Positions 35,819 to 47,269 of a DNA stretch of 64,000 nt are shown piece by piece. The translations under genes were made by a program, and so were the position numbers. The stretch's first letter is position 1, and each line of letters opens with the position of its first letter. The stretch is from Rhodococcus koreensis. Lineage in GTDB: Bacteria; Actinomycetota; Actinomycetes; Mycobacteriales; Mycobacteriaceae. Under the pieces are notes generated by a model. The model saw only the letters and a program-made list of their open reading frames with translations. It had not been told where the DNA came from and made no database searches. Location: assembly GCF_900105905.1 (NCBI RefSeq), contig NZ_FNSV01000005.1:1860001-1924000 (forward strand), written 5' to 3'.

Positions 35819-36100
35819 TTACTTGGCCTTCTCGAGGACCTCGACGAGACGCCAGTGCTTGGTCGCGGACAGCGGACGGGTCTCCATCAGCTGCACGCGG
35901 TCACCGATGCCTGCGACGCCGTTCTCGTCGTGCGCCTTCACCTTGCTGGTGCGCCGGATGATCTTGCCGTAGAGCGGGTGCTTGACCCGGTCCTCGAGCT
36001 CGACCACGATCGTCTTCTCCATCTTGTCGGAGACGACGTATCCGGTGCGGACCTTACGGCTGCCGCGCTCTTCAGTGCTCACTGCTTTTTCCTCACTCAT
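35819..36100 (-). CDS. rpsQ: 30S ribosomal protein S17
   Basis: 93 aa; ATG at 36100 overlaps the rpmC stop (ATGA). The uS17 OB-fold block [29 protein letters not shown] (residues 18-46) and [23 protein letters not shown] are complete. The first 15 residues are an acidic extension. Confidence 0.97.
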   Translation of the reverse strand: MSEEKAVSTEERGSRKVRTGYVVSDKMEKTIVVELEDRVKHPLYGKIIRRTSKVKAHDENGVAGIGDRVQLMETRPLSATKHWRLVEVLEKAK

Positions 36101-36332
36101 GCCGCGTCACCTGCGTCCGGACCGACGGCCAGCCCGAGCTCACGCTCACGCAGAACGGTGTAGATGCGCGCGATCTCGTGACGGACGGTACGCAGTCGAC
36201 GGTTGTTGTCCATCTGACCCGTGGCCATCTGGAAACGAAGGTTGAACAGCTCTTCCTTCGACTCACGAAGCCGGGTGACCAGCTCTTCTTCGGTGAGCTC
36301 GCGGAGCTCTGCGGCTGGGGTTCCAGTAGCCA

Positions 36333-36333
<1 letters not shown>
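36097..36333 (-). CDS. rpmC: 50S ribosomal protein L29
   Basis: 78 aa; ATG at 36333 ([18 protein letters not shown]) overlaps the rplP stop (TGATG); the longer reading to 36372 lies inside rplP. Two-helix protein with the [17 protein letters not shown] signature. It lies near the nascent-peptide exit. Confidence 0.96.
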
Positions 36334-36749
<416 letters not shown>

Positions 36750-36752
36750 GCG

Positions 36753-37959
<1,207 letters not shown>

Positions 37960-37963
<4 letters not shown>

Positions 37964-38241
37964 CGCCTCTTCGCCTTCCGATCATCCTTGATGTGACCCT
38001 TGAACGTGCGGGTCGGTGCAAACTCTCCGAGCTTGTGTCCGACCATCGAGTCGGAAACGAACACGGGGACGTGCTTGCGGCCGTCGTGAACCGCAAACGT
38101 GTGGCCGATGAAGTCCGGGATGATCGTGGAACGACGGGACCAGGTCTTGATGACCTGCTTGGTTCCCTTTTCGTTCTGCACGTCCACCTTCGCGAGGAGG
38201 TGGTCATCGACGAACGGGCCCTTCTTGAGGCTGCGTGGCAT
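37960..38241 (-). CDS. rpsS: 30S ribosomal protein S19
   Basis: 93 aa, ATG at 38241 ([19 protein letters not shown]). Conserved uS19 signature [20 protein letters not shown] and [16 protein letters not shown]. Lies 13 bp after rplB. Confidence 0.97.
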
Positions 38242-38254
38242 CCTTCACTCCCTC

Positions 38255-39091
<837 letters not shown>

Positions 39092-39130
39092 GAGTCTTCT
39101 CGTCCTCTATGTCTCGTCAAGTCCCGGCGC

Positions 39131-39436
39131 TTACGCGACCGGTCCTCCGAAGATCTCGATGGGCTTGCTGTCGGCCGAGAGGGTCACGAGCGCGCGCTTG
39201 GTGTCCTTGCGCTTGCCGTAACCGAACCGGGTCCGCTTGCGCTTGCCCTGACGGTTGGCGGTGTTGACGCTGGTCACGGTGACGCCGAAGATCTTCTCGA
39301 CGGCAATCTTGATCTGCGTCTTGTTCGAGTCCGGGTGCACCAGGAAGGTGTAGGTGCCTTCCTCGATCAGTCCGTAGGACTTCTCGGAGATGACCGGGGC
39401 GAGCAGGATGTCGCGGGGATCGGCGATGGTGCTCAC
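39131..39436 (-). CDS. rplW: 50S ribosomal protein L23
   Basis: 101 aa; GTG at 39436 overlaps the rplD stop by 4 bp (GTGA). Docking site for trigger factor and SRP at the exit tunnel. Blocks [21 protein letters not shown] and [17 protein letters not shown] are present. Confidence 0.96.
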
Positions 39437-40122
39437 TTGCCCTCCTCCTTGTTCTCTTCCTGGGCGGTCTCGGCGGGCCCGTGGATGAATGCGTTGAGCG
39501 CCTCGACGCTGAACACGACGTCATCGCTGTTGAGCACGTCGTAGGTGTTGAGCTGGTCGGGTGCGATGGGGTGCACGCCGTCCAGATTCTGGACGCTCTT
39601 CCAGGCCGCGATGTCCGCGCGTCCGACGACGAGCAGGACCTTCTTGCGATCCGAGATCTCGCCGAGGAAGGTGCGGGCGGACTTCGTGGACGGAGTCTGA
39701 CCGGCGACCAGTTCGGTGATCACGTGGATGCGCTCGTTGCGGGCCCGGTCGGAGAGGGCTCCGCGCAGGGCGGCGGCCTTCATCTTCTTGGGGGTCCGCT
39801 GGCTGTAGTCGCGCGGCTGCGGGCCGTGAACGGTGCCACCGCCGGCGAACTGCGGTGCACGGGTCGAGCCCTGACGAGCGCGGCCGGTGCCCTTCTGGCG
39901 GTACGGCTTCTTGCCACCGCCGCGAACCTCGCCGCGGGTCTTGGTGGAGTGGGTGCCCTGACGTGCAGCGGCGAGCTGCGCGACGACAACCTGGTGAAGA
40001 AGCGCGATGTTGGCAGGCGCGTCGAAGATCTCCGCGGGGAGATCGACGGTGCCGTTGGTCTTGCCGCCGGCGACCTTGACGTCCAGCGTCAGCTTGGTCG
40101 TCGATGTCTCGGTGCTGGTCAT
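39433..40122 (-). CDS. rplD: 50S ribosomal protein L4
   Basis: 229 aa; ATG at 40122 overlaps the rplC stop (ATGA). The uL4 tunnel loop [20 protein letters not shown] and [21 protein letters not shown] are present. In E. coli L4 represses the S10 operon; whether it does so here is unknown. Confidence 0.97.
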
Positions 40123-40775
40123 GCTCGTGCACCACCCTTCACTGCACTCTTGACGATCACGAGGCCACCCTTGCGGCCGGGGATCGCACCCTTGATCAGC
40201 AGCAGGCCGTTCTCGGCGTCCACCTTGTGAACGGAGAGGTTCTGCGTCGTGATGCGGTCGCTACCCATGCGGCCGGACATGCGCATGCCCTTGAACACGC
40301 GGCCCGGAGTGGCGCAACCACCGATGGAACCGGGGCGACGGTGAACGGCCTGTGCACCGTGCGATGCACCCTGACCGGCGAAGCCGTGGCGCTTCATGGT
40401 TCCGGCGAAGCCCTTACCCTTGCTGGTTCCGGTGACGTCGACGTAGGCGCCGTCCTCGAAGACCTCGGCGGTAAGTTCCTGGCCGACCTCGTACTCCGAG
40501 GTGTCGGCAACGCGGAGCTCCACAACGTGGCGGCGCGGGGTGACGCCGGCCTTGGCGAACTGGCCGGAAGTCGGCTTGTTCACCTTGCGCGGGTCGATGG
40601 CGCCGAACGCGAGCTGCACGGCGCTGTAGCCGTCACGCTCTTCGGTACGAATCTGGGTCACGACGTTCGGTCCGGCCTTCACGACGGTGACCGGAACGAC
40701 CCGGTTGTTCTCGTCGAAGACCTGGGTCATGCCGAGCTTGGTGCCCAGGATTCCCTTGATCTTGGTATCAGTCAT
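40119..40775 (-). CDS. rplC: 50S ribosomal protein L3
   Basis: 218 aa. ATG at 40775 ([18 protein letters not shown]) is chosen over a longer reading to 40799. uL3 signature [21 protein letters not shown] and [19 protein letters not shown] are complete. 20 bp after rpsJ. Confidence 0.97.
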   Translation of the reverse strand: MTDTKIKGILGTKLGMTQVFDENNRVVPVTVVKAGPNVVTQIRTEERDGYSAVQLAFGAIDPRKVNKPTSGQFAKAGVTPRRHVVELRVADTSEYEVGQELTAEVFEDGAYVDVTGTSKGKGFAGTMKRHGFAGQGASHGAQAVHRRPGSIGGCATPGRVFKGMRMSGRMGSDRITTQNLSVHKVDAENGLLLIKGAIPGRKGGLVIVKSAVKGGARA

Positions 40776-40795
40776 TGTTTTTGTCTCCGCCGCGC

Positions 40796-41101
40796 TCACT
40801 GAATGTTGACGTCGACGCTGGCCGGAAGGTCGATGCGCATGAGCGCGTCAACCGTCTTGGGCGTCGGGTCGAGGATGTCGATAAGCCGCTTGTGAGTACG
40901 CATCTCGAAGTGCTCGCGCGAGTCCTTGTACTTGTGCGGCGAGCGGATGACGCAGTACACGTTCTTTTCGGTCGGCAACGGCACGGGTCCAACGACGCGG
41001 GCCCCGGTACGGGTCACCGTCTCGACGATCTTGCGCGCTGACGCGTCGATCGCCTCATGGTCGTAGGCCTTGAGCCTGATGCGGATCTTCTGTCCCGCCA
41101 C
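40796..41101 (-). CDS. rpsJ: 30S ribosomal protein S10 (NusE)
   Basis: 101 aa; GTG at 41101 ([19 protein letters not shown]) with AAAGGAC upstream. Also the NusE antitermination subunit that binds NusB/NusG. First gene of the S10 operon, preceded by a 465-bp leader region. Confidence 0.97.
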   Translation of the reverse strand: MAGQKIRIRLKAYDHEAIDASARKIVETVTRTGARVVGPVPLPTEKNVYCVIRSPHKYKDSREHFEMRTHKRLIDILDPTPKTVDALMRIDLPASVDVNIQ

Positions 41102-41481
41102 GCTTAGTGTCCTTTTCTTGCCGCGTTTCGTAGTCCCACCCGAGTCGGGCCGAACTACCTCGTCTGCACAGTCCCTTACCTGGGCCGCAACTGTCCGAAC
41201 GCTAGGCGACCGGGACACACCCGATCCGCTGCCGCTGTTCATCTGTCATGGTTCTCCGGTACACGCGGTCGGGCGTGTCGCCCTCCCACTCATTCTCCGA
41301 CCCGCAACTTTTCAGCTCTTCGGGCCGGGAACGCGTACCGGATGCACTCGTTTCGAGTGCCAGTAGGTACTGCTTCCGTCTTGCATGTGGCCGCGAGCAG
41401 GTCATTCGATCTACACCGCGACGTTTCACCCCACCTGTTTCGGGCCGCAAACGATCGCGTCCCAGACAAGGCAACCCGACC

Positions 41482-41510
41482 AGTATGCCGTACCGGGCAG
41501 AAGAGATCAA
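41482..41510 (-). promoter_or_regulatory. Candidate S10 operon promoter
   Basis: Minus-strand TTGATC (41510-41505) and CATACT (41487-41482) are separated by 17 bp. It is the best match to a housekeeping promoter that I see in the 465-bp region upstream of rpsJ. Confidence 0.4.
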
Positions 41511-41543
41511 ACCGGGCTCGATCACTCTCGCCGGGCCTGAAAC

Positions 41544-41557
41544 TTACTTTCAAGTAA
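41544..41557. promoter_or_regulatory. Palindrome overlapping the -10 box of the DUF4442 gene
   Basis: TTACTT, 2 bp, AAGTAA forms a 14-bp palindrome whose right arm runs into TAATAT (41555-41560), a -10-like box. The ATG of the next gene follows after 6 nt, so the transcript may be leaderless and the palindrome may be an operator. There is no matching -35 hexamer. Confidence 0.4.
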
Positions 41558-41566
41558 TATCTGGGC

Positions 41567-42043
41567 ATGACACCCTCGAGCCCCACTTACGCCGCCTGGC
41601 AGAAGCTCCCCGACAACGCGCTCGGACACGCGTTGTTCTCCGTCGGCATGTGCATCCGCGTCCCCTACTTCGGTTCGGTGCTCCCCCGCGTCGTCGAGAT
41701 GCGGCCGGGCCGTTGCGAGGTGCGGGCGCCCAAGTGGTGGGGCGTCCGCAACCACCTGGGCACGTTCCATGCGATCGCCGCGTGCAACCTCGCCGAGGCC
41801 GCCATGGGCATGCTGTCCGAGGCGACCGTGCCGTCGACCCACCGGTGGATCCCGAAGTCGATGACCGTCGACTACCTCGCCAAGGCGAACGGCCCGCTGC
41901 GCGCCGTCGCGGAACTGACAGAACTGCCGGACTTCGGCGCGATCACCGCGGGCACCGACGTGGTCGTGCCCGTGCGCATCCTCGACCGCCGGGGAGCCGA
42001 GGTGGTCCACGCCGACATCACGACGTGGGTCACCCCTGAGTAG
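41567..42043 (+). CDS. DUF4442 / PaaI-like hotdog-fold putative thioesterase
   Basis: 158 aa, ATG at 41567 with no clear ribosome site. The hotdog fold is recognisable: a long helix GTFHAIAACNLAEAAMGML in the middle flanked by strands (CEVRAPKWWGVRNHLG, SMTVDYLAKANGPLRAVAEL, VVVPVRILDRRGAEVVHADI). The NHLGTFHAIA segment is in the position of the acyl-thioesterase active site. DUF4442 proteins are presumed acyl-CoA thioesterases; the substrate is unknown. It stands alone between the S10 operon (divergent) and the ABC exporter genes. Confidence 0.8.
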   Translation: MTPSSPTYAAWQKLPDNALGHALFSVGMCIRVPYFGSVLPRVVEMRPGRCEVRAPKWWGVRNHLGTFHAIAACNLAEAAMGMLSEATVPSTHRWIPKSMTVDYLAKANGPLRAVAELTELPDFGAITAGTDVVVPVRILDRRGAEVVHADITTWVTPE

Positions 42044-42401
42044 TAAGGACAGAAGTAGACAGGGACAGAAGTAGCAGGAGCGACCGGCTACGGGTCGGCG
42101 CGCATCCGACGGGGACGCGAAAGGCGCATGTCGAAGCTCACATTCGGTCCGGCGGTCGCGGCGGCGACCCGAATTGCCCTGTGGCACTTGCTCGGATCCG
42201 GAACGTCGCGGCACAGCACGATCTTCCGGCCGGACGGGATCGATTCCACCGCGGCCGCCGGGGCCGAAGTGGTACAGACGTCCGGCATTTATCGCGGACC
42301 TGTCTCGACCCGTTACACAAGATTTCAGTCCGTGTTCCGCGGGCGGGGAGGTCTTCGCCGGTCTGCTTTGATCGCCCTCTTCGCGTGACATACTCGAGGA
42401 C
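42044..42401 (+). other. 358-bp intergenic region with a short tandem-like repeat
   Basis: No gene supported. The sequence GGACAGAAGTAG occurs twice (42047-42058 and 42063-42074) with a 16-bp period directly after the DUF4442 stop. The right end must hold the drrABC promoter: TTGATC at 42368-42373 and CATACT at 42389-42394 are present, but only 15 bp apart. GAGGA precedes the ATG at 42402. Confidence 0.35.
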
Positions 42402-43370
42402 ATGCCAGCACCTGACACCGCCGTTCTTGTCGAGGGAATCGAGAAATCCTTCGGAGACGTAGCAGCGTTGCGGGGTGTCAGCTTCGAGGTGCCCCGCGGC
42501 ACGGTGCTGGGCATCCTGGGCCCCAACGGCGCTGGGAAGACCACCACCGTCAACGTGCTGTCGACGTTGCTGCGCCCCGATGCGGGCCGCGCATTCGTCG
42601 CCGGGCACGACGTGGTCGAGGAGTCGGCCGACGTCCGTCGCAGCATCATGATGACGGGTCAGTACGCCGCACTGGACGAGTCGCTGACCGGGCGCGAGAA
42701 TCTCGTGCTGTTCGGCCGGCTGATGGGCCTGCCCAAGGCGTCCGCGAAATCGCGCGCGCAGGATCTGCTGACGCAGTTCGATCTGCTCGACGCGGGTGAC
42801 CGGAAGGTGTCCGGGTATTCCGGCGGTATGCGCCGGCGCGTCGACATCGCCTGCGGCCTCGTGATCCGTCCCGAGGTCGTGTTCCTCGACGAGCCGACCA
42901 CCGGCCTCGACCCTCGCAGCCGCCAGGGCGTGTGGTCCCTGGTGTCCGCGCTGAAGGAGCAGGGCATCACGATCCTGCTGACGACGCAGTACCTCGAGGA
43001 GGCCGACCTCCTCAGCGACAACATCGTCGTGATCGACAAGGGCACCGTGATCGCCGAGGGCACGGCGGACGAGTTGAAGGCCCGGACCGGCGGAAGCTAC
43101 TGCGAGGTCGTCCCGGTCAGCCTCGACGACCTGCCACGCGTCCGGGAGATCCTCACGAGCCTGTGCCCACCCGGCCGGGTCATCGAGGAAGGCACCGACC
43201 GGTTGTCGATTCCCGCCGAGCACGGCGCCCAGACCCTTGCCGAGGTTCTTCGCCGACTCGACCTCGCCGGGGTCACACTCGCCGACATCGCCCTGCGGCG
43301 CCCGTCCCTCGACGACGTGTTCCTCTCACTTACCGGCCACGTCCGCGTCGACGAGAGCCTGCCGTCGTGA
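42402..43370 (+). CDS. ABC transporter ATP-binding protein, DrrA (daunorubicin-resistance) type
   Basis: 322 aa, ATG at 42402 with GAGGA upstream. Complete nucleotide-binding domain: Walker A GPNGAGKTT at about 38, Q-loop MMTGQYAALDE, signature YSGGMRRRVDIA, Walker B VVFLDEPTTGLD and the switch His replaced by Gln (LLTTQYLEEAD), as is usual in DrrA-type exporters. A C-terminal domain (about 235-322, ending DDVFLSLTGH) is typical of the DrrA subfamily. It powers the two permeases that follow with 4-bp overlaps. The substrate is unknown: drug, lipid or glycolipid. Confidence 0.92.
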   Translation: MPAPDTAVLVEGIEKSFGDVAALRGVSFEVPRGTVLGILGPNGAGKTTTVNVLSTLLRPDAGRAFVAGHDVVEESADVRRSIMMTGQYAALDESLTGRENLVLFGRLMGLPKASAKSRAQDLLTQFDLLDAGDRKVSGYSGGMRRRVDIACGLVIRPEVVFLDEPTTGLDPRSRQGVWSLVSALKEQGITILLTTQYLEEADLLSDNIVVIDKGTVIAEGTADELKARTGGSYCEVVPVSLDDLPRVREILTSLCPPGRVIEEGTDRLSIPAEHGAQTLAEVLRRLDLAGVTLADIALRRPSLDDVFLSLTGHVRVDESLPS

Positions 43371-44182
43371 CGGCGCCCGCCCAGCTCGGATTCGAGCGCA
43401 CCCTCGAAGGTAAGCACCGGCGGCCGCACCCGTCGAGCGTCCAGCAGTGGATTGCGCTGTCCCAGCGGAATCTGCACACGATGTGGGTGTTCGGCCAGTT
43501 CTTCATCGCAGTGCTGGCGCCGTTGATCTTCACCATCGGCTTCTATCTGCCGCTGCGTCTGGTGATGAAGTTCCAGGGCATCGACTACGCACAGTTCGTC
43601 ATGCCGATCATCGTCCTGCAGGCGATGGCGTTCACCGCGATCTCGGCGGCACACCGCGCGGCCACCGAGGCGTCGAACGGCATGAATTCCCGGTTCCAGA
43701 CGATGCCGGTCAAGGCGGCGGTCCCCCTGACGGCGCGCATGACCGCGTGCCTCGTGCACTCGACGATCTCACTCGTCGCCGCGATCGGCTACGGATACGC
43801 GATCGGCTTCCGGTTCTCCGGCGGACTGGGGATGACCGCGGCGTTCTGCGGGCTGGCGATGCTGATCGGGTTCACCCTCACGACGGGCGCCGACGCCCTC
43901 GGCACCCTCACCCGCAGTCCCGAGGTCACCAGTCAGGCGCTGACGCTCCCCCAGCTGATCCTCGGCATGTTCTCCTCCGGTTTCGTTCCGGTGACGCAGT
44001 TCCCCGAGTGGGCGCAGGGCTTCGTGCGCAATCAGCCCATCTCGCAGTTCTCCACGTCCATGCGTGCCATGACGGATGGCACCATCACGTTCCACCAGCT
44101 GACACCCACCCTGTTGTGGTGCGGCGGGCTGGCGCTGGTCTTCATTCCGTTGTCGATCTGGTCGAATGTGAGGCGCGGATGA
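43367..44182 (+). CDS. ABC-2 type permease, DrrB-like (first)
   Basis: 271 aa; GTG at 43367 overlaps the ATPase gene stop (GTGA). About six membrane helices, with the ABC-2 family pattern of an N-terminal cytoplasmic segment (WIALSQRNLHTMW), LIFTIGFYLPL, and the late motif SSGFVPVTQFPEWAQGFVRNQP before the last helix. Pairs with the second permease to form a heterodimeric export channel. Confidence 0.9.
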   Translation: MTAPAQLGFERTLEGKHRRPHPSSVQQWIALSQRNLHTMWVFGQFFIAVLAPLIFTIGFYLPLRLVMKFQGIDYAQFVMPIIVLQAMAFTAISAAHRAATEASNGMNSRFQTMPVKAAVPLTARMTACLVHSTISLVAAIGYGYAIGFRFSGGLGMTAAFCGLAMLIGFTLTTGADALGTLTRSPEVTSQALTLPQLILGMFSSGFVPVTQFPEWAQGFVRNQPISQFSTSMRAMTDGTITFHQLTPTLLWCGGLALVFIPLSIWSNVRRG

Positions 44183-45027
44183 CCACCGAGTACCGATCCG
44201 ACTCACCGGCGACGGTGACGTTTCCGGAGGTGATCGAACCCCACCCGGAGAACTCTCTCACCGCGCTGTTCTCGCACAGCCTGCTGCAGACCAAGCGCCT
44301 TCTGCTTCGCTGGGCCCGGGACCCGTACACGATGCTGCAGGCGATCGTGTACCCGGCGTTGATGTTGCTGATGTTCTGGGCGGTGCTCGGGATTTCGATC
44401 ACCAAGGCCACCGGCGTGAACAGTGTCTTCGGGACCGTTCCGATGATCACGCTCGTCGGCGCGATGTTCGGTTCCATCGCGGGCGGTCTGTCATTGAAGA
44501 AGGAATGGGCGGACGGGCTCCTGAGCCGTTTCTGGGTGCTGCCCGTGCACCGCGCGTCGGGCCTGCTCAGCCGTCTCATGGCCGAATCCGTGCGGATCGT
44601 GCTCACCACCGTGCTGATCATCGCGGTCGGTTTCGCCATCGGGTTCCGGTTCAACCAGGGCATTCTCGCCGGCATCGCCCTGATGTTGCTGCCGCTGCTG
44701 TTCGGGGTGAGTTTCGCGACGATGGTGACGGCCCTCGCGGTCAACGCGGCGAAGGCGCCACTCGTCGAGATTCTCTCCCTGCTGTGCACCCTCCTGCTGT
44801 TCTTCAACTCCGGGTTCGTGCCCACCGGCGCCTATCCCACCTGGCTCCAGCCGTTCGTCGAGAACCAGCCGATGTCCTGCGCGATCGACGCGATGAAGGG
44901 ACTGTCGATGGGCGGTCCCGTCGCGGAACCTCTGCTGAAGACGATCGCGTGGTCGGTCGGCGGTCTGCTGATCTTCACCTACCCCGCGGTGCGCGGTTAC
45001 CGCCGGGCCGCGGGCAACCCGGCGTAG
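44179..45027 (+). CDS. ABC-2 type permease, DrrC-like (second)
   Basis: 282 aa; ATG at 44179 overlaps the previous stop (ATGA). Six helices; ABC-2 features LLRWARDPYTMLQAIVYP and NSGFVPTGAYPTWLQPFVENQP mirror those of the first permease, showing an old duplication. The stop is 8 bp from the convergent mceF stop with no obvious terminator between. Confidence 0.9.
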   Translation: MTTEYRSDSPATVTFPEVIEPHPENSLTALFSHSLLQTKRLLLRWARDPYTMLQAIVYPALMLLMFWAVLGISITKATGVNSVFGTVPMITLVGAMFGSIAGGLSLKKEWADGLLSRFWVLPVHRASGLLSRLMAESVRIVLTTVLIIAVGFAIGFRFNQGILAGIALMLLPLLFGVSFATMVTALAVNAAKAPLVEILSLLCTLLLFFNSGFVPTGAYPTWLQPFVENQPMSCAIDAMKGLSMGGPVAEPLLKTIAWSVGGLLIFTYPAVRGYRRAAGNPA

Positions 45028-45035
45028 CAACCGGT

Positions 45036-46223
45036 CTAACGCGGGGTGTGCCCCGTCAGCGGGGGTTCGATGACCAGCGGATCGTCCGCGGCGGGTGGGC
45101 CGTAGACACCGCCGTTCCTGGTCGCGTTCTCCTGCCCGCGGTCGTCGGGTCGAGGGACGTTCACGGCGCCCCGCTGCTCGAGATACTGCTGCGACTGGCA
45201 GGTCCAGTCCAGCGCGGGCGTGCTCGGTTCCGCCTCGGTCACCAGACGGCGTGGGGCGTCGTACACGCACATCGGCCCCTGCGTTCCGACGAGGAGAAGG
45301 TCGGCGAGGCCGCCCTTCTCGATCGACGCGATCTTCGATAGTGCGCCGGGCATGATGGTCAGGCCGTACTCGAGGGAGGGGGTCCGGTCGCCGACGATCT
45401 CGGTGGGGAGAACCAGATTCGCCATCAGGGCGCCCAGGGAGTCGCGGTTTCCCGACAGCAGTGCGTCCAGGCTGGCCATCGTCTGCGGCGAGCGCCCGAG
45501 CAGGTCGACGAGTGCGGAGTCGTGGGCCCGCAACTGCTCGAGCACGCTGCGGGCGGTGCTCGCCGACTCGGGGAGGGCCGCGGTGAGTCCGTCCACCGTG
45601 TCCAGGAGCGGAATGCCCTTGTTCACGATGGTCGACAGTGCGTCGGTGCGGGTTTCGAGGGTCCGGGCGATCTCGGCGGAACCGTCGAGCATGTTCTGCA
45701 GGTCGGGTCCCGTGCCCCCGAAGGCGGTGCCGAACGTGTCCGCGAGCGAGGACAGGGCGGTGACGTCCATCGAGTTCACGAGGTCCGTCGTCTGGACGAG
45801 GGTCACGTCGAGCGATCGCGGAATCCCCTCCTGCGGGACGTCGATGAGGGCCCCGTCCGCGAGGTACGGCGGATCCGCGCTGCCCGGCATGATGTCGAGC
45901 GCCTGGATACCGATCGCGTTCTCGGTGGTGATCTTCGCGGTCGACCCGGCGGACACCTGTGTGCCGGGGTGCAGTTCGATGCCGAGGACGATGCCCGTCC
46001 CCTCCTCGTTCACGTCGACGGAGCTGATCCTTCCCACTCCGACTCCGCGGTAGTTGACGGATGCACCCTGCGCGAGACCGGCGGCGTGGTCGAGCCGGGC
46101 CGTCAGGTGAATGGGGTTTCCGAACGTGTCCGGCCCGGTGACGTACCGCAGCCCGAACAGGATCGCGGCGACCGAGATGACGAGGAACAACACCAGCTGC
46201 GCCACGACGTGGCGTGTCATCAT
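45036..46223 (-). CDS. mceF: Mce family protein MceF
   Basis: 395 aa; ATG at 46223 overlaps the mceE stop (ATGATG). One N-terminal membrane helix (about 8-26) is followed by an MCE/MlaD domain (about 38-115, with VNYRGVGVGRISSVDV). A long helical region ends with a C-terminal tail containing QSQQYLEQRGAVNVPRPDD. Last gene of the Mce operon. Mce proteins form a hexameric tube across the periplasm that carries lipids to the YrbE permease. Confidence 0.92.
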   Translation of the reverse strand: MMTRHVVAQLVLFLVISVAAILFGLRYVTGPDTFGNPIHLTARLDHAAGLAQGASVNYRGVGVGRISSVDVNEEGTGIVLGIELHPGTQVSAGSTAKITTENAIGIQALDIMPGSADPPYLADGALIDVPQEGIPRSLDVTLVQTTDLVNSMDVTALSSLADTFGTAFGGTGPDLQNMLDGSAEIARTLETRTDALSTIVNKGIPLLDTVDGLTAALPESASTARSVLEQLRAHDSALVDLLGRSPQTMASLDALLSGNRDSLGALMANLVLPTEIVGDRTPSLEYGLTIMPGALSKIASIEKGGLADLLLVGTQGPMCVYDAPRRLVTEAEPSTPALDWTCQSQQYLEQRGAVNVPRPDDRGQENATRNGGVYGPPAADDPLVIEPPLTGHTPR

Positions 46224-47269
46224 CGGACGCCTCCGCCGAGTACCTCGGGCAACGTGCGGGCTTCGGGCACCTCGAGCGGGGCCGAGCCGGTGAGCAGCTT
46301 CGCGATGACGGCGGTGACGTCGAACGTTCCGTCGAATGTCGTGTAGTCACCGGGTGTGGCGGCGGCGAATCCGCCGAGGAACGTCGCCACCGAGTTCAGG
46401 GTGGGGGCGAGTTCCGACTCGAAGCCGTCGAGGGCGGCGAGCACGGTCCCGGCGTCGCTGATCTCGGTCGACAGTGCGGATCCGGCACTGCCGAGGACGC
46501 GTTGCGCCTCACGGCTGAGCCGGGAGGCCTCCCCCATCAGCGCCGTGATCTGATCTCGTTGCGACACCAGGAGATCCAGCACCGGCGCCAGATCGGTCAT
46601 CGCGCGGTCGAGGACCGGCTGCCCGGCGGCGAGTTCCGCCGCGAACGCATGGGACGCCACCATCGCCCGGTCGAGTTCGTCCCAGTGGTCGTCGACGACG
46701 CCCAGCGTGTCGTTCAGCATGTCCGCAAGTTCCCGGATTTTGTCGGAGCGGCCGGTGAAGGCGGCGGTCAATTCGTTCATGATGGCGTGTATCTGGTCGA
46801 TGCCGCTGCCGTTGAGCACCGTGGCCAGGGCGGCCAGCCCGCTTTCGATGTCGGGGCCGCGCGACGTCTGCGCCGGCGGGAGCACGTCGCCCTCGCTCAT
46901 CGGTGCGCCGGCCGCATCCGCGACGTCGAGTCGGATGAAAGGATTGCCGAGGGCCGTGGGCAATTCGATGCGTGCCGTCGCGTCCCGCGGAATCGGGACG
47001 TCGTCGCGGATCCGCATCTCGACCTCCGCGGTGAAATCCCGGGTCGACACGTCCGAGACACGGCCCACCACTTCCTGTCCCACCCGGACCTCGGCGCCGG
47101 GCACGACACGATCGACGCCGTCGAACTGCGCGGTGATTTCGTAGGACGGACCGTCCGGTGAGCGGCCGACCGACAGTTCCTGCAGGCTCAGCGAACAACC
47201 GGCGGCGGCCAGCGTCGCGCCGACGATCAGCGCCGCCGTCAGCGACGTCGTTCTGGTGCGGATCGTCAT
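46220..47269 (-). CDS. mceE: Mce family lipoprotein MceE
   Basis: 349 aa; ATG at 47269 overlaps the mceD stop (ATGA). A lipoprotein signal with lipobox LAAAGC puts the lipidated Cys at residue 25, as expected for the E position of mce operons (LprK/LprN type). The MCE domain follows at about 40-115 (VVPGAEVRVGQEVVGRVSDV), then a helical region. Confidence 0.93.
   Translation of the reverse strand: MTIRTRTTSLTAALIVGATLAAAGCSLSLQELSVGRSPDGPSYEITAQFDGVDRVVPGAEVRVGQEVVGRVSDVSTRDFTAEVEMRIRDDVPIPRDATARIELPTALGNPFIRLDVADAAGAPMSEGDVLPPAQTSRGPDIESGLAALATVLNGSGIDQIHAIMNELTAAFTGRSDKIRELADMLNDTLGVVDDHWDELDRAMVASHAFAAELAAGQPVLDRAMTDLAPVLDLLVSQRDQITALMGEASRLSREAQRVLGSAGSALSTEISDAGTVLAALDGFESELAPTLNSVATFLGGFAAATPGDYTTFDGTFDVTAVIAKLLTGSAPLEVPEARTLPEVLGGGVR

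Larger units (their letters stand above)
41102..41566. promoter_or_regulatory. S10-operon leader and divergent promoter region (no gene)
   Basis: This 465-bp stretch holds no convincing coding sequence; the small ORFs on both strands look like composition artefacts. A minus-strand promoter match is at 41482-41510, so the rpsJ leader would be about 370 nt. A small perfect hairpin (GCACTCG, 3-nt loop, CGAGTGC) lies at 41344-41360 inside that leader. The right end carries the palindrome and -10-like box of the DUF4442 gene. A leader this long would suit attenuation or ribosomal-protein control, which is not demonstrated. Confidence 0.5.

Noticed and set aside
41202-41525. 107-codon minus-strand ORF in the S10 leader
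   Set aside because: No ribosome site, no family, and it overlaps the best promoter match for rpsJ.
42128-42388. 86-codon plus-strand ORF between the DUF4442 and DrrA-type genes
   Set aside because: No ribosome site or family resemblance; overlapping ORFs in several frames show composition bias only.
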